Shown piece by piece: positions 32,883 through 41,305 of a DNA stretch of 64,000 bases; position 1 is the first letter of the stretch; each line of letters begins with the position of its first letter. A program made the position numbers and the translations under genes. Source of the stretch: Centipeda noxia ATCC 43541 (GTDB taxonomy: Bacteria > Bacillota > Negativicutes > Selenomonadales > Selenomonadaceae); NCBI RefSeq assembly GCF_000160555.1, contig NZ_GG749278.1:29424-93423 (forward strand), in the 5' to 3' direction. The notes under the pieces were generated by a model. The model ran no database searches and was not told the DNA's origin. It saw nothing but the letters and a program-made list of their open reading frames with translations.

Positions 32883-33580
32883 TATTTTCCTGCCTTTTCC
32901 ATTTCTGCTTTCTTTTCGCGCAGATCAATCCAGAGGTTCTGCACGCGTGCAAAGAGCTTTGCATCGTTTCTGCGCACTTCCTGATCGCTCATGAGGCGAG
33001 AGAGTATCTGCGTCGCTTTCCCATAGTCGCCCAGGCGATAATAAGCCGCGCCTGCAATGTAGATCGCCATGTTCTCGCTCATGCCATGGACCGGATAGTG
33101 TTCCGTCATCACGGATTCCTCGTAGAGTTCGGCGGCGCGGCGCAGCATTTCCGCCTCCTTGTCTCTCTCCTCCGTATCGCGGTAGACCCATGCCATACCC
33201 ATGCAGTAGCCCGCCTGCTTTTGAAGCGACCAGCCAAGGCGCTCGGCAAAGTAGATGCCGAGCTTATAGGCACGGATCGCTTCCTCTGCCGTGCGCTCTT
33301 CTGTATATGGCAGATTGATCTTGTGCCCTTCGAGCATCTCCTTGATCTTTTCCCTATCGTGCGTACTGATCGGCTCCTCCGTGAACTGCTTTTCATCGGC
33401 AGCAAATCCGCAGTGCTCGCACATCCAAACGCGGTAGCGATAGGGATTGACGCCCTGATAATGTACGCAGAAATCCTCGTCCGTCTCAAGCGTGATGAGA
33501 CGAGACTTCAGCTTCGTCACGTGCGTCTTTTCTCCACAGATCGGACACGTCTTCTCGACGGTATATGTGTACTCTGCCAT
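32882..33580 (-). CDS. DUF2225 zinc-ribbon/TPR-like protein
   Basis: A 232-residue protein. Two CxxC pairs (CPICGEK at about 14 and CEHCGFA at about 54) form a zinc ribbon, followed by helical repeats resembling TPRs (RAYKLGIYFAERLGWSLQKQ, AIYIAGAAYYRLGDYGKATQIL). DUF2225 is a Firmicute/spirochaete family of unknown function. It is first in the operon DUF2225-hypothetical-DUF4127-flavodoxin. The zinc ribbon suggests a protein or nucleic-acid contact. Confidence 0.9.
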   Translation of the reverse strand: MAEYTYTVEKTCPICGEKTHVTKLKSRLITLETDEDFCVHYQGVNPYRYRVWMCEHCGFAADEKQFTEEPISTHDREKIKEMLEGHKINLPYTEERTAEEAIRAYKLGIYFAERLGWSLQKQAGYCMGMAWVYRDTEERDKEAEMLRRAAELYEESVMTEHYPVHGMSENMAIYIAGAAYYRLGDYGKATQILSRLMSDQEVRRNDAKLFARVQNLWIDLREKKAEMEKAGK

Positions 33581-33640
33581 AGTTCTTCCTCCCTACAAAA
33601 TCCCCTTTAGGATACCACAAAATACGGAAAAAGGCAAAGA

Positions 33641-33676
33641 AGAGGACCTGCGCGCAGCAAGTGCGGCAGGTCCTCT
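33641..33676 (-). terminator. Likely terminator of the glycogen operon
   Basis: AGAGGACCTGC and GCAGGTCCTCT form an 11-bp perfect stem with a 14-base loop. On the minus strand it is followed by TCTTTGCCTTTTT, and it lies 44 bases after the last glycogen gene. Confidence 0.65.
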
Positions 33677-33719
33677 TCCCCTTTCCCCTCTTGCTCCGAG
33701 CGCCATGGTTCCGCGCTGC

Positions 33720-36700
33720 TCACCGATGGTACCGAATGCAGAGCGCCTTCAGCTTTTTCGGATCGAGTTCGAGGAGATAGTCCTTCTTTAGGCTCCAGCG
33801 CCAGTTGATGCCGACGGTGCCCGGCGTGTTCATGCGCGCGCGCTCATCGAGTGCCAGAAGGTCCTGCATGGGGATGATCGCCATGCGTGCGCGCGAGGCA
33901 TATGCCATCTTGATGAGACGCTTGCAGATGGTCTTCGGGCGATCAGAGGTTGTGCCCGTGAGATTCGCAAGCGTCTCGCGCAGCACCTCGTCAATATCAC
34001 GCGTGAACCAACCGACGGTCGTATTGTTGTCGTGCGTACCCGTGTAGACGATGCTGTTCTCGGGCGCAGTAAAGCCGACGCGCCCTGATTCGTTCGGTGC
34101 GAGCATGAAGTGAATGATCTTCATCCCCGGAAAGCCGCAGTCATCGCGCAGCCGCTCGACATCATTCGTGATGACGCCGAGATCCTCAGCGACAATGTCG
34201 AGCGTTCCGAGTTCGCGCTCAATCGCATCGAAGAAATGTATACCGGGTCCCTTGACCCAGCGCCCGTTGATCGCAGTCTCCGCCTTGCCGTCCACAGACC
34301 AGTAGGACTCAAATGCACGGAAATGGTCAATGCGGATAATATCGACCTGCTCGCGCAGCTTTTGGAAGCGCCGTTTCCACCATGCGTAGTTTTCTGCTGC
34401 CATCGCGTCCCAGTTGTACTGCGGATTCCCCCACAGCTGCCCATTTGCTGCAAAGTAATCGGGCGGAACGCCTGCCACGGTACGCGCCGTTCCGTCCTCA
34501 TTCAGGTCAAAGAGCTGCTGATGCGCCCATGCATCCGCGCTGTCCTGCGCAACGAAGATCGGCATGTCGCCGAGAACTTCAATGCCCTTCCTGCGTGCAT
34601 AGTCATGCAGACGGTTCCACTGGACATGGAAGACATATTGCTTGAATCGATCGAGTTCCACCTCGTCCCGCTGCCGCTCAGCAAGCGCTTTCAGTGCCTC
34701 GGGATCGCGCTGCTTGATCTCCTCCGGCCACTCCATCCACGCCGTCCGTCCATACTCCTTCTTTGCCGCGTGAAAAAGGGCGTAGTCGTCGAGCCAGTAT
34801 GCTTCCTGTTCGCAAAAGGCACGATAGTCCGCATCCTCCGCGCTTGTCCTGCGAAAGACGCGGAATGCCTTCTCGAGCATATTTTTCTTAAACTGCTTCA
34901 CGCGCTGGAAGTCAATGAACGCCGTATTTGCCTCATACGGCAGAAAGATATCCCTCTCGGTCAGCCAACCGCGCGCCGCGAGTTCCTCAAGATCAATCAA
35001 CATGATATTCCCTGCGAACGCGGAGATGGACTGATAGGGAGAATAGCTGCATCCAACGGGGCTGAGCGGCAGGATCTGCCAGACCTTTTGCCCCGCCTCC
35101 GCGAGGAAGTCGAGGAAACGATATGCCTCCCTGCCGAAGTCGCCGACGCCGTACTTCGACGGAAGGGAAGTCGGATGCAGGAGAACGCCCGCTTTGCGCT
35201 CATAGCGGCGCGGCTCTTTGCGCTCGCGCAGGAGGAGCCCGAACAGCGGCGGGATTTTGATGCGCAGCCGTCCGCACTCGACCTCATACGTACGCGAGGG
35301 TTTGAATGCATCCTCGAACACGCCGCAGGCAAAGTCGCTTACATCTGCCTCGATGCTCAGCGTCTCCGTGAGGCTGCGGTTGAACGCGGCAATGAATACG
35401 CCGTCCTCCTTCTCGTGGTTGAACACATCGTAGCCTGAACGGATCGTGCGCGCATAGACGACAACATCCCCCGTGCCATAAAGCGGCAGAATGTCGCCCG
35501 TGCGCAGCGCGTCGTTCTCATTTCGTATGGCAATGAAACGCTCGAACCATCCGCGAATCTCCTTATTGCCGTGCTCCCAATCATATGGTCTGCGGTTGAA
35601 GGGGTCCTTGAAGCCCTGCATCCCGATCTCATCACCGTAGTAGACACTGGGCACGCCGGGATAGGTCATCTGCCAGAGCGTCGCCATGAGAAGGCGGCGC
35701 GAGCCGAGCGCGAACTGCTCCGGCGTCATGCGTACGCGCGACTGCTCGATCGCCGGCATCCCCTCGTAGTAGGGAACGCCGGCAAGCACGGTAATCGCGC
35801 GCTGCACATCGTGGCTGCTGATGAGGTTCATCATTGCGTAGAGATTTTCTCTCGGGTAGTTCTCGATCTGACTGGCGAGGCGCCGCGCCGTCTGCCGTCC
35901 GTCCGATGCGCCTGTGAGGAAGTCGAACCAGATCGTGCGCAGCGGATAGTTCATCGCCGAGTCCATCTCATTGCCCGAGAGATATTCGCGCGGCGTCCCA
36001 TAGGCGACTTTGTTCGACGCGTCCTCCCAGACCTCGCCGATCATGACGGCGTCCGGGTTGCTCTTTTTAAGCTCTGCAAAAAACGCCTTGGAGAAGGTCG
36101 GCGGCAGCTCATCGATCACGTCCAGGCGCCAGCCTGCGATGCCCTCCTTCATCCAGTGATGGAGCACGCTGTCCTCGCTCGTAATGACGAAGTCCATATA
36201 GGCGGGATCGGTCTCATTGACGTTCGGCAGCGTGTCAAAGTTCCACCAGCAGTCATACTCATTCGGATAGCTGCGAAAACGGTACCACGAGTAGTACGGC
36301 GACTCTTTCGACTGGTAGGCACCGAGCGAATGATACTGCTGCTGCCGGTTGAAGTAGATGCTGTTGCTGCCCGTGTGACTGAACACGCCGTCGAGAATGA
36401 TGCGGATGCCGCGCTCCCGGGCAGCCGCGATGAGGCTGCGAAAATCCTCGATATCGCCAAGCATGGGATCAATTTTATGATAATCGCCCGTGTCGTAGTG
36501 ATGGTTGCTCTCCGACTCAAAAACAGGATTGAAGTAGATGCACGAAATCCCGAGATCCTGCAGATAGTCCAGCTTTTCCATAACCCCGCGCAGGTTGCCG
36601 CCGAAGAAATCATACGCGATGATCTCCTTTGTATCGGGGTCCTTCAGATACATGGGATCGTCTGTCCAATCCGTACGGATAACCGCGCCCTTTTTGCGTA

Positions 36701-37169
36701 CGATTGTATCACCCGAGCGTGCGAAGCGATCCGGAAAGATCTGGTACATGACGGCGTTTTTGAACCAGTCGGGGGTGTGCGCGCCCTTATTGTAGATTGT
36801 GATCTGATAGGATGCGGGCGCCGTATTGCTCAGGGTGCCGACACCGCCCAGCATCTCCTCGTTGTTCCCGTAAAAACAGGTCTCGTCCGCCATCGTGATG
36901 ATGAAGTAATACCAAAGCAGACAGCCGTAATCCGGCAGCTCGAACCAGCAGGTATAGAAGCGCTGCTCTCCCCCCGTATCCTTCGTCTCAAGGGGAATCA
37001 AGCGTTCCCCCGTCCGATCCTGCCACAGACGCACCAGCACTTGGCGCACAGGCTCATAGCTGCGGATGCGGATGCCGAGGCGTATCCGGCTGCCCGCCTC
37101 CGCCGCGCCGACGATCGAGCGGTAATAGATATTCTGTGAGTTGTGCTCCACCTGATAAGGTTCCAACAT
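33720..37169 (-). CDS. malQ: GH13 amylase/debranching-type domain fused to 4-alpha-glucanotransferase (GH77)
   Basis: This 1149-residue protein joins two enzymes. Residues 1-110 form a CBM34-like beta domain; about 130-640 are a neopullulanase-type GH13 with MYQIFPDRFA, DGVFSHTGSNS, GWRLDVIDELP (nucleophile Asp), GEVWED (acid Glu) and SSHDVQ. From about 655 to the end is a complete MalQ with GVLLHPTSLPSKYGVGDFG, RIDHFRAFESYW (Asp), EDLGVI (Glu) and YTGTHDNNT (Asp). All catalytic residues of both families are visible. The pair would cut alpha-1,4 (perhaps alpha-1,6) links and transfer maltooligosaccharides, completing breakdown of phosphorylase limit dextrins. GGAGGGGG precedes the ATG. It is the last gene of the glg operon. 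Confidence 0.92.
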   Translation of the reverse strand: MLEPYQVEHNSQNIYYRSIVGAAEAGSRIRLGIRIRSYEPVRQVLVRLWQDRTGERLIPLETKDTGGEQRFYTCWFELPDYGCLLWYYFIITMADETCFYGNNEEMLGGVGTLSNTAPASYQITIYNKGAHTPDWFKNAVMYQIFPDRFARSGDTIVRKKGAVIRTDWTDDPMYLKDPDTKEIIAYDFFGGNLRGVMEKLDYLQDLGISCIYFNPVFESESNHHYDTGDYHKIDPMLGDIEDFRSLIAAARERGIRIILDGVFSHTGSNSIYFNRQQQYHSLGAYQSKESPYYSWYRFRSYPNEYDCWWNFDTLPNVNETDPAYMDFVITSEDSVLHHWMKEGIAGWRLDVIDELPPTFSKAFFAELKKSNPDAVMIGEVWEDASNKVAYGTPREYLSGNEMDSAMNYPLRTIWFDFLTGASDGRQTARRLASQIENYPRENLYAMMNLISSHDVQRAITVLAGVPYYEGMPAIEQSRVRMTPEQFALGSRRLLMATLWQMTYPGVPSVYYGDEIGMQGFKDPFNRRPYDWEHGNKEIRGWFERFIAIRNENDALRTGDILPLYGTGDVVVYARTIRSGYDVFNHEKEDGVFIAAFNRSLTETLSIEADVSDFACGVFEDAFKPSRTYEVECGRLRIKIPPLFGLLLRERKEPRRYERKAGVLLHPTSLPSKYGVGDFGREAYRFLDFLAEAGQKVWQILPLSPVGCSYSPYQSISAFAGNIMLIDLEELAARGWLTERDIFLPYEANTAFIDFQRVKQFKKNMLEKAFRVFRRTSAEDADYRAFCEQEAYWLDDYALFHAAKKEYGRTAWMEWPEEIKQRDPEALKALAERQRDEVELDRFKQYVFHVQWNRLHDYARRKGIEVLGDMPIFVAQDSADAWAHQQLFDLNEDGTARTVAGVPPDYFAANGQLWGNPQYNWDAMAAENYAWWKRRFQKLREQVDIIRIDHFRAFESYWSVDGKAETAINGRWVKGPGIHFFDAIERELGTLDIVAEDLGVITNDVERLRDDCGFPGMKIIHFMLAPNESGRVGFTAPENSIVYTGTHDNNTTVGWFTRDIDEVLRETLANLTGTTSDRPKTICKRLIKMAYASRARMAIIPMQDLLALDERARMNTPGTVGINWRWSLKKDYLLELDPKKLKALCIRYHR

Positions 37170-37209
37170 AGCCCCCTCCCCTTTCCCAAAAATAAACGCA
37201 CAGAAACCA

Positions 37210-37230
37210 CCGGTGAATGAAATTCACCGG
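37210..37230. repeat. Hairpin between glgA and the GH13-GH77 gene
   Basis: CCGGTGAAT and ATTCACCGG form a perfect 9-bp stem with a 3-base loop. T-richness downstream on the minus strand is modest, so it may be a partial terminator or mRNA processing/stability element. Confidence 0.6.
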
Positions 37231-37299
37231 CAGTTTCGTGTAAATGCGCCGCGCTCAAGAAAAGTTCGCCGGCGTACCCATGCGCCAACTGCCCGCCCC

Positions 37300-38745
37300 T
37301 CAATTTTCGAGCAAAAGTCGCTCATAGAGGGTCTCATACTCTTTTGCCGAGCGCGTCCAGCTGAAGTCACTGTGCATCGCCGTAAAGACCAGCTGGCGCC
37401 ATTCGCGCAGATTCCCGTAGACAGCAAGCGCGCGCTTCAGCGCATACATCATCTCATGTGCGTTGTATTCGTAGAAGAGGAAGCCGTTCCCCTTATCCAC
37501 ATCCGAACGGTCGAACTGGATGACCGTATCCTTCAGACCGCCGGTCTCGCGCACGACCGGGATCGATCCGTACCGCATGGCAATGATCTGGCTGAGCCCG
37601 CACGGCTCATACATGGACGGCATGAGGAAGATATCCGATGCCGCATAGATCCGCTGCGCAAGCTCGTTCGAAAAGCGGATGTTGATCGACGTCTTGTTCG
37701 GGTAACGCCAAGCAAGTTCCTTGAACCAGTCCTCGTAGCCGCGGTCGCCCGTACCGAGCAGGACAAACTGCGCGTTCTCATGCTGGAGGATCTCATCCAG
37801 CACGCGCACGACGAGATCCAGCCCTTTATCTGCGACGAGACGCGTAACCATCGCGATCATCGGCGTGCGACGGTTCTCCGGAAGCCCGAGGTCGCGCTGC
37901 AGCTGTACTTTGTTGTCGCTCTTTCCCTCGACGGCGTTCTTTACGCTGTAATTGACATAAAGATTCTTGTCCGTCTTCGGGTTGTAGACATCGTAGTCGA
38001 TCCCGTTCACAATGCCGAAGAGCTCTTCGCGGCGCTTGCGCAGCAGTCCGTCAAGGTGCTCGCCGTAGTAGTCGTATTGAATCTCCTCAGCATAGGTCTT
38101 GCTGACCGTTGAAATATAGTCCGCGTAAATGATGCCCGCCTTCATAAAGTTCACTGCATCAAAGAACTCAAAATCGCCGTTGTTGAAATACGCCCAGTCA
38201 AGCCCCAGAACATCCGTCATAACATCCTTGGGGAACACGCCTTGGTATTTCAGATTGTGAATGGTAAAGAGCGTCCGGATCCCCGTATAGCGCAGATCAT
38301 CCATATGCTCCAGGCGCAGGAACACATTGACAAGCGCCGCGTGCCAGTCGTTCGAGTGGATGATATCCGGCCAGAAATCCAACGCGGGGAGGAGATTGAG
38401 AACAGCGCGGCTGAAGAACGAAAATCGCTCTGCATCATCCGGATAGCCGTAGAATCCGTCGCGGTTGAAGTACTCTTCGTTGTCCACAAAGTAAAAGGTG
38501 ACGCCGTTCAGAACATACTTGTCGATGCCGACGAATTTATCCCGCCAAGCAACATTCAGAATACCGTCATAGATATGTTCCATGGAGCTGCGAATATCCT
38601 CGGCGATCGCACCGTACTTCGGCAGAATGACGCGGCAGTCCACTCCGTCCTTAACGAGCGCGGCGGGGAGCGATCCCGCTACATCCGCAAGGCCGCCGGT
38701 CTTAACAAAAGGAACTGCCTCCGATGCTACATATAGTACCTTCAT
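37300..38745 (-). CDS. glgA: Glycogen synthase GlgA (ADP-glucose type, GT5)
   Basis: GlgA extends alpha-1,4-glucan chains from ADP-glucose. The 481-residue protein begins MKVLYVASEAVPFVKTGGLADV, which contains the KTGGL ADP-glucose-binding motif (Lys15). Later blocks are HSNDWHAALVNVFL, VSKTYAEEI, and the C-terminal retaining-GT motif MPSMYEPCGLSQIIAMRYGSIPVVRETGGL. Length and motifs are normal. GGAGGATATTGGG precedes the ATG. It follows glgB by about 100 bases. Confidence 0.97.
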   Translation of the reverse strand: MKVLYVASEAVPFVKTGGLADVAGSLPAALVKDGVDCRVILPKYGAIAEDIRSSMEHIYDGILNVAWRDKFVGIDKYVLNGVTFYFVDNEEYFNRDGFYGYPDDAERFSFFSRAVLNLLPALDFWPDIIHSNDWHAALVNVFLRLEHMDDLRYTGIRTLFTIHNLKYQGVFPKDVMTDVLGLDWAYFNNGDFEFFDAVNFMKAGIIYADYISTVSKTYAEEIQYDYYGEHLDGLLRKRREELFGIVNGIDYDVYNPKTDKNLYVNYSVKNAVEGKSDNKVQLQRDLGLPENRRTPMIAMVTRLVADKGLDLVVRVLDEILQHENAQFVLLGTGDRGYEDWFKELAWRYPNKTSINIRFSNELAQRIYAASDIFLMPSMYEPCGLSQIIAMRYGSIPVVRETGGLKDTVIQFDRSDVDKGNGFLFYEYNAHEMMYALKRALAVYGNLREWRQLVFTAMHSDFSWTRSAKEYETLYERLLLEN

Positions 38746-38852
38746 CCCAATATCCTCCTTTTCCCCACGGCCGCTCCCGTAATCATCAGCCCCATGAGCT
38801 TATCCTCCGGTTGGTCGCTGTTTTCGCCGTTCCCCTGCATGGGCAGCGTCGC

Positions 38853-41273
38853 TTAGGCTTTGCCTGCGCGTGCCTTCTTTGGTTTTTCTTCGCCTTCCCG
38901 CGTCGTTTTGCGCGTGCTCTTTTTCTTTGTTGCCGTCATCGACACTGTCTTCGTACTTTCTGCAGCGGCGGACTTCGTCGCCTTGGCGGATGCCGTTGGA
39001 GTTATGCCTGCCGTCTCCTTCGCAGAACTTCTGACCGTTCTCTTTGCCGCCTTCTTTGCGGATTTCTCTGCCTTCTCCCGGGTCTCTTTTGCCGCGGGCT
39101 TAGGCGCCTTCTTCGGGGCCGTCTTTTTTGCGGCAGCCGCCGCAGTCTCGTCTTTCTTCGCAGCGGTGCGCGTCCGCGGTGTCTTCTTCACTGCGGTCTT
39201 TTCTGTCGTCGCTTTCACTGCTGTGCGTTTCTTCGGTGCTGTCTTTTTCGCAGGCGCATGCTTCGGCGCCGCCTTTTCCGCCGCTGCCGCTCCGCGCCTT
39301 TCCGCTGCAGATTCTTTTTTTGCGACTGCATCCGCCGCCGCAGACAGCTCGCTCACAGGGGTTCCCGCGCCGCTCTGCCGCTTCAAGCGGTAGAATGTCG
39401 TGGCAAGCGGCGGTATCGTGAGGACGACAGACTGCTCGCGCCCGTGGAAGGCATAATCCTCGCTGATAATATTTCCCGTATTGAGCACGCCGCTGCCGCC
39501 GTATGCCTCCTCATCCGAGTTGAACACCTCGACATAGCTCCCCTTCGTCGGCACGCCGATGCGGTAGCCGTGCCGCACCTCCGGGGTAAAGTTGTGCACG
39601 CAGACAATGAAGTCATTGTGATCGTCGGCGCGGCGAATAAGCGCAATAATACTGTTCTCACTGTCGTTGCAGTCAATCCACTGGAACCCGCCCCAGTCAA
39701 AATCCACCTGCCAGAGGGCCTTGTTGTCTACATAGAATTTATTGAGTGCCTTCGAATAGGCCAACATCTTCGCGTGCATCGGATACTGCTCGACAAGATG
39801 CCAATCCATGCTGTCATCGAAATTCCACTCGATGAAATGCCCGAATTCACCGCCCATGAAAAGCAGCTTTTTGCCCGGGTGCGCGATCCAATAGCCGAAG
39901 AAGGCTCTGAGCCCCGCAAATTTTTGCCAGTAATCGCCCGGCATCTTGCTGATCAGCGAGCTCTTGCCGTGCACGACCTCGTCATGCGAGAGCGGGAGGA
40001 CAAAATTCTCGGAGAATGCGTACATCAAGGAGAACGTAATCTTGTCCTGGTTCCACTTGCGATAGATCGGGTCGAGGCTCATATAGGCGAGTATGTCGTT
40101 CATCCAGCCCATGTTCCACTTGTAGTTGAACCCCATGCCGCCCATGTAGACAGGCTTGGAGATCAGCGGCCATGAGGTGGACTCCTCGGCAATCATAAGC
40201 GCATGCGGATGATATTTAAAAATTGTCTCGTTGAGCTTCTTGAGGAAATCCATCGCCTCGAGGTTTCCCGTATCGCCGTATTTGTTCGGCTGCCACTCGC
40301 CGTCCTTGCGTCCGTAGTTGAGATAGAGCATATTTGCAACCGCGTCAATGCGCAGCCCGTCAATGTGGAACTCCTCGAACCAGAACAGCGCGTTCGAGAT
40401 GAGGAAACTCTGCACTTCCGTGCGTCCGTAGTCAAAATTGGTCGTTCCCCACTCCCAGTTCTCCGCGCGCATTTCGTTGTCGGACTCATAGAGATTCTTG
40501 CCGTCGAAATGGCGCAGCCCCTGCTCGTCCTTGCAGAAATGCCCGGGCACCCAGTCCATGATGATGCCGATGCCGTTCTGGTGCGCCGTATCGATAAGAT
40601 AGCGGAAATCATCAGGTGTTCCGTAGCGGCTCGTCACGGCGAAATAGCCCGTCGCCTGATACCCCCAGGAACCGTCATAGGGATGCTCGCACAAAGGCAT
40701 GAACTCGATGTGGGTATAGTGCATGTCTTTGACATAGGCGATGAGCTGGTCGGCAAGATCGCGATAGGAGAGATACTCTCCATCGAGCGAGCGGCGCCAC
40801 GATCCCGCATGCACCTCGTAGGTGAGCATCGGGTGATCGTATGAGACTTCGCGTGCCTTGCGCTCCTGCCATGCTGCGTCCTTCCACTCATAGTGGTTCA
40901 TATCATAGATGCGGGATGCGGTCTGGGGTTTCTTCTCCGCATAAAATCCATAGGGGTCAGCCTTCATGATGCGGGGCCCGCCCCACTCCGGCTCAATCGC
41001 ATACTTATAGATTTCTCCTTCGCCGAGTCCTTCGACAAAGGTCTCCCAGATCTCGCCGTCACCGATGCGGCTCATCGGATCGGCCAGCGTATTCCAGTCG
41101 TTGAATTCCCCGACAACGCTGACTTCTTTGGCATTCGGCGCCCAGACCGTAAAGCGAACACCGCGTTTCCCGTCCCGCTCGACGAAATGTGCTCCCAGCA
41201 TTTCCTGCGCGTGATAATTCGTACCCTGATGAAAGAGGTAAAGATCAAACTCACTGAGCGCTGATGTTTTCAT
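38853..41273 (-). CDS. glgB: 1,4-alpha-glucan branching enzyme GlgB with a Lys/Ala-rich C-terminal tail
   Basis: GlgB makes alpha-1,6 branches in glycogen. Residues about 25-110 are the CBM48 domain (VRFTVWAPNAKEVSVVGEFNDW), then GH13_9 with DWVPGHFCKD, GLRIDAVANMLYLNYGR (nucleophile Asp), IAEEST (acid Glu) and LSHDEVVHGK; the all-beta C-terminal domain ends near residue 630 (LATTFYRLKR). A tail of about 175 residues follows, almost entirely Lys, Ala, Thr, Pro and Glu with repeated KKTAPKK/AAKK-like units, resembling histone-H1 or AlgP-type tails. Typical GlgB lacks this. The reading frame is open and clean into the tail, and the codon use fits the neighbours, so it is not an obvious frameshift. 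Confidence 0.96.
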   Translation of the reverse strand: MKTSALSEFDLYLFHQGTNYHAQEMLGAHFVERDGKRGVRFTVWAPNAKEVSVVGEFNDWNTLADPMSRIGDGEIWETFVEGLGEGEIYKYAIEPEWGGPRIMKADPYGFYAEKKPQTASRIYDMNHYEWKDAAWQERKAREVSYDHPMLTYEVHAGSWRRSLDGEYLSYRDLADQLIAYVKDMHYTHIEFMPLCEHPYDGSWGYQATGYFAVTSRYGTPDDFRYLIDTAHQNGIGIIMDWVPGHFCKDEQGLRHFDGKNLYESDNEMRAENWEWGTTNFDYGRTEVQSFLISNALFWFEEFHIDGLRIDAVANMLYLNYGRKDGEWQPNKYGDTGNLEAMDFLKKLNETIFKYHPHALMIAEESTSWPLISKPVYMGGMGFNYKWNMGWMNDILAYMSLDPIYRKWNQDKITFSLMYAFSENFVLPLSHDEVVHGKSSLISKMPGDYWQKFAGLRAFFGYWIAHPGKKLLFMGGEFGHFIEWNFDDSMDWHLVEQYPMHAKMLAYSKALNKFYVDNKALWQVDFDWGGFQWIDCNDSENSIIALIRRADDHNDFIVCVHNFTPEVRHGYRIGVPTKGSYVEVFNSDEEAYGGSGVLNTGNIISEDYAFHGREQSVVLTIPPLATTFYRLKRQSGAGTPVSELSAAADAVAKKESAAERRGAAAAEKAAPKHAPAKKTAPKKRTAVKATTEKTAVKKTPRTRTAAKKDETAAAAAKKTAPKKAPKPAAKETREKAEKSAKKAAKRTVRSSAKETAGITPTASAKATKSAAAESTKTVSMTATKKKSTRKTTREGEEKPKKARAGKA

Positions 41274-41305
41274 ACGATCCCCTCCTATGATTGTCCTCGG
41301 TGCCT

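Noticed and set aside
38860..39393. Repetitive DNA under the GlgB tail as a possible separate gene or tandem repeat array
   Set aside because: Units are imperfect at DNA level and the frame is continuous with GlgB; the opposite-strand Ala/Phe-rich ORF is a shadow.
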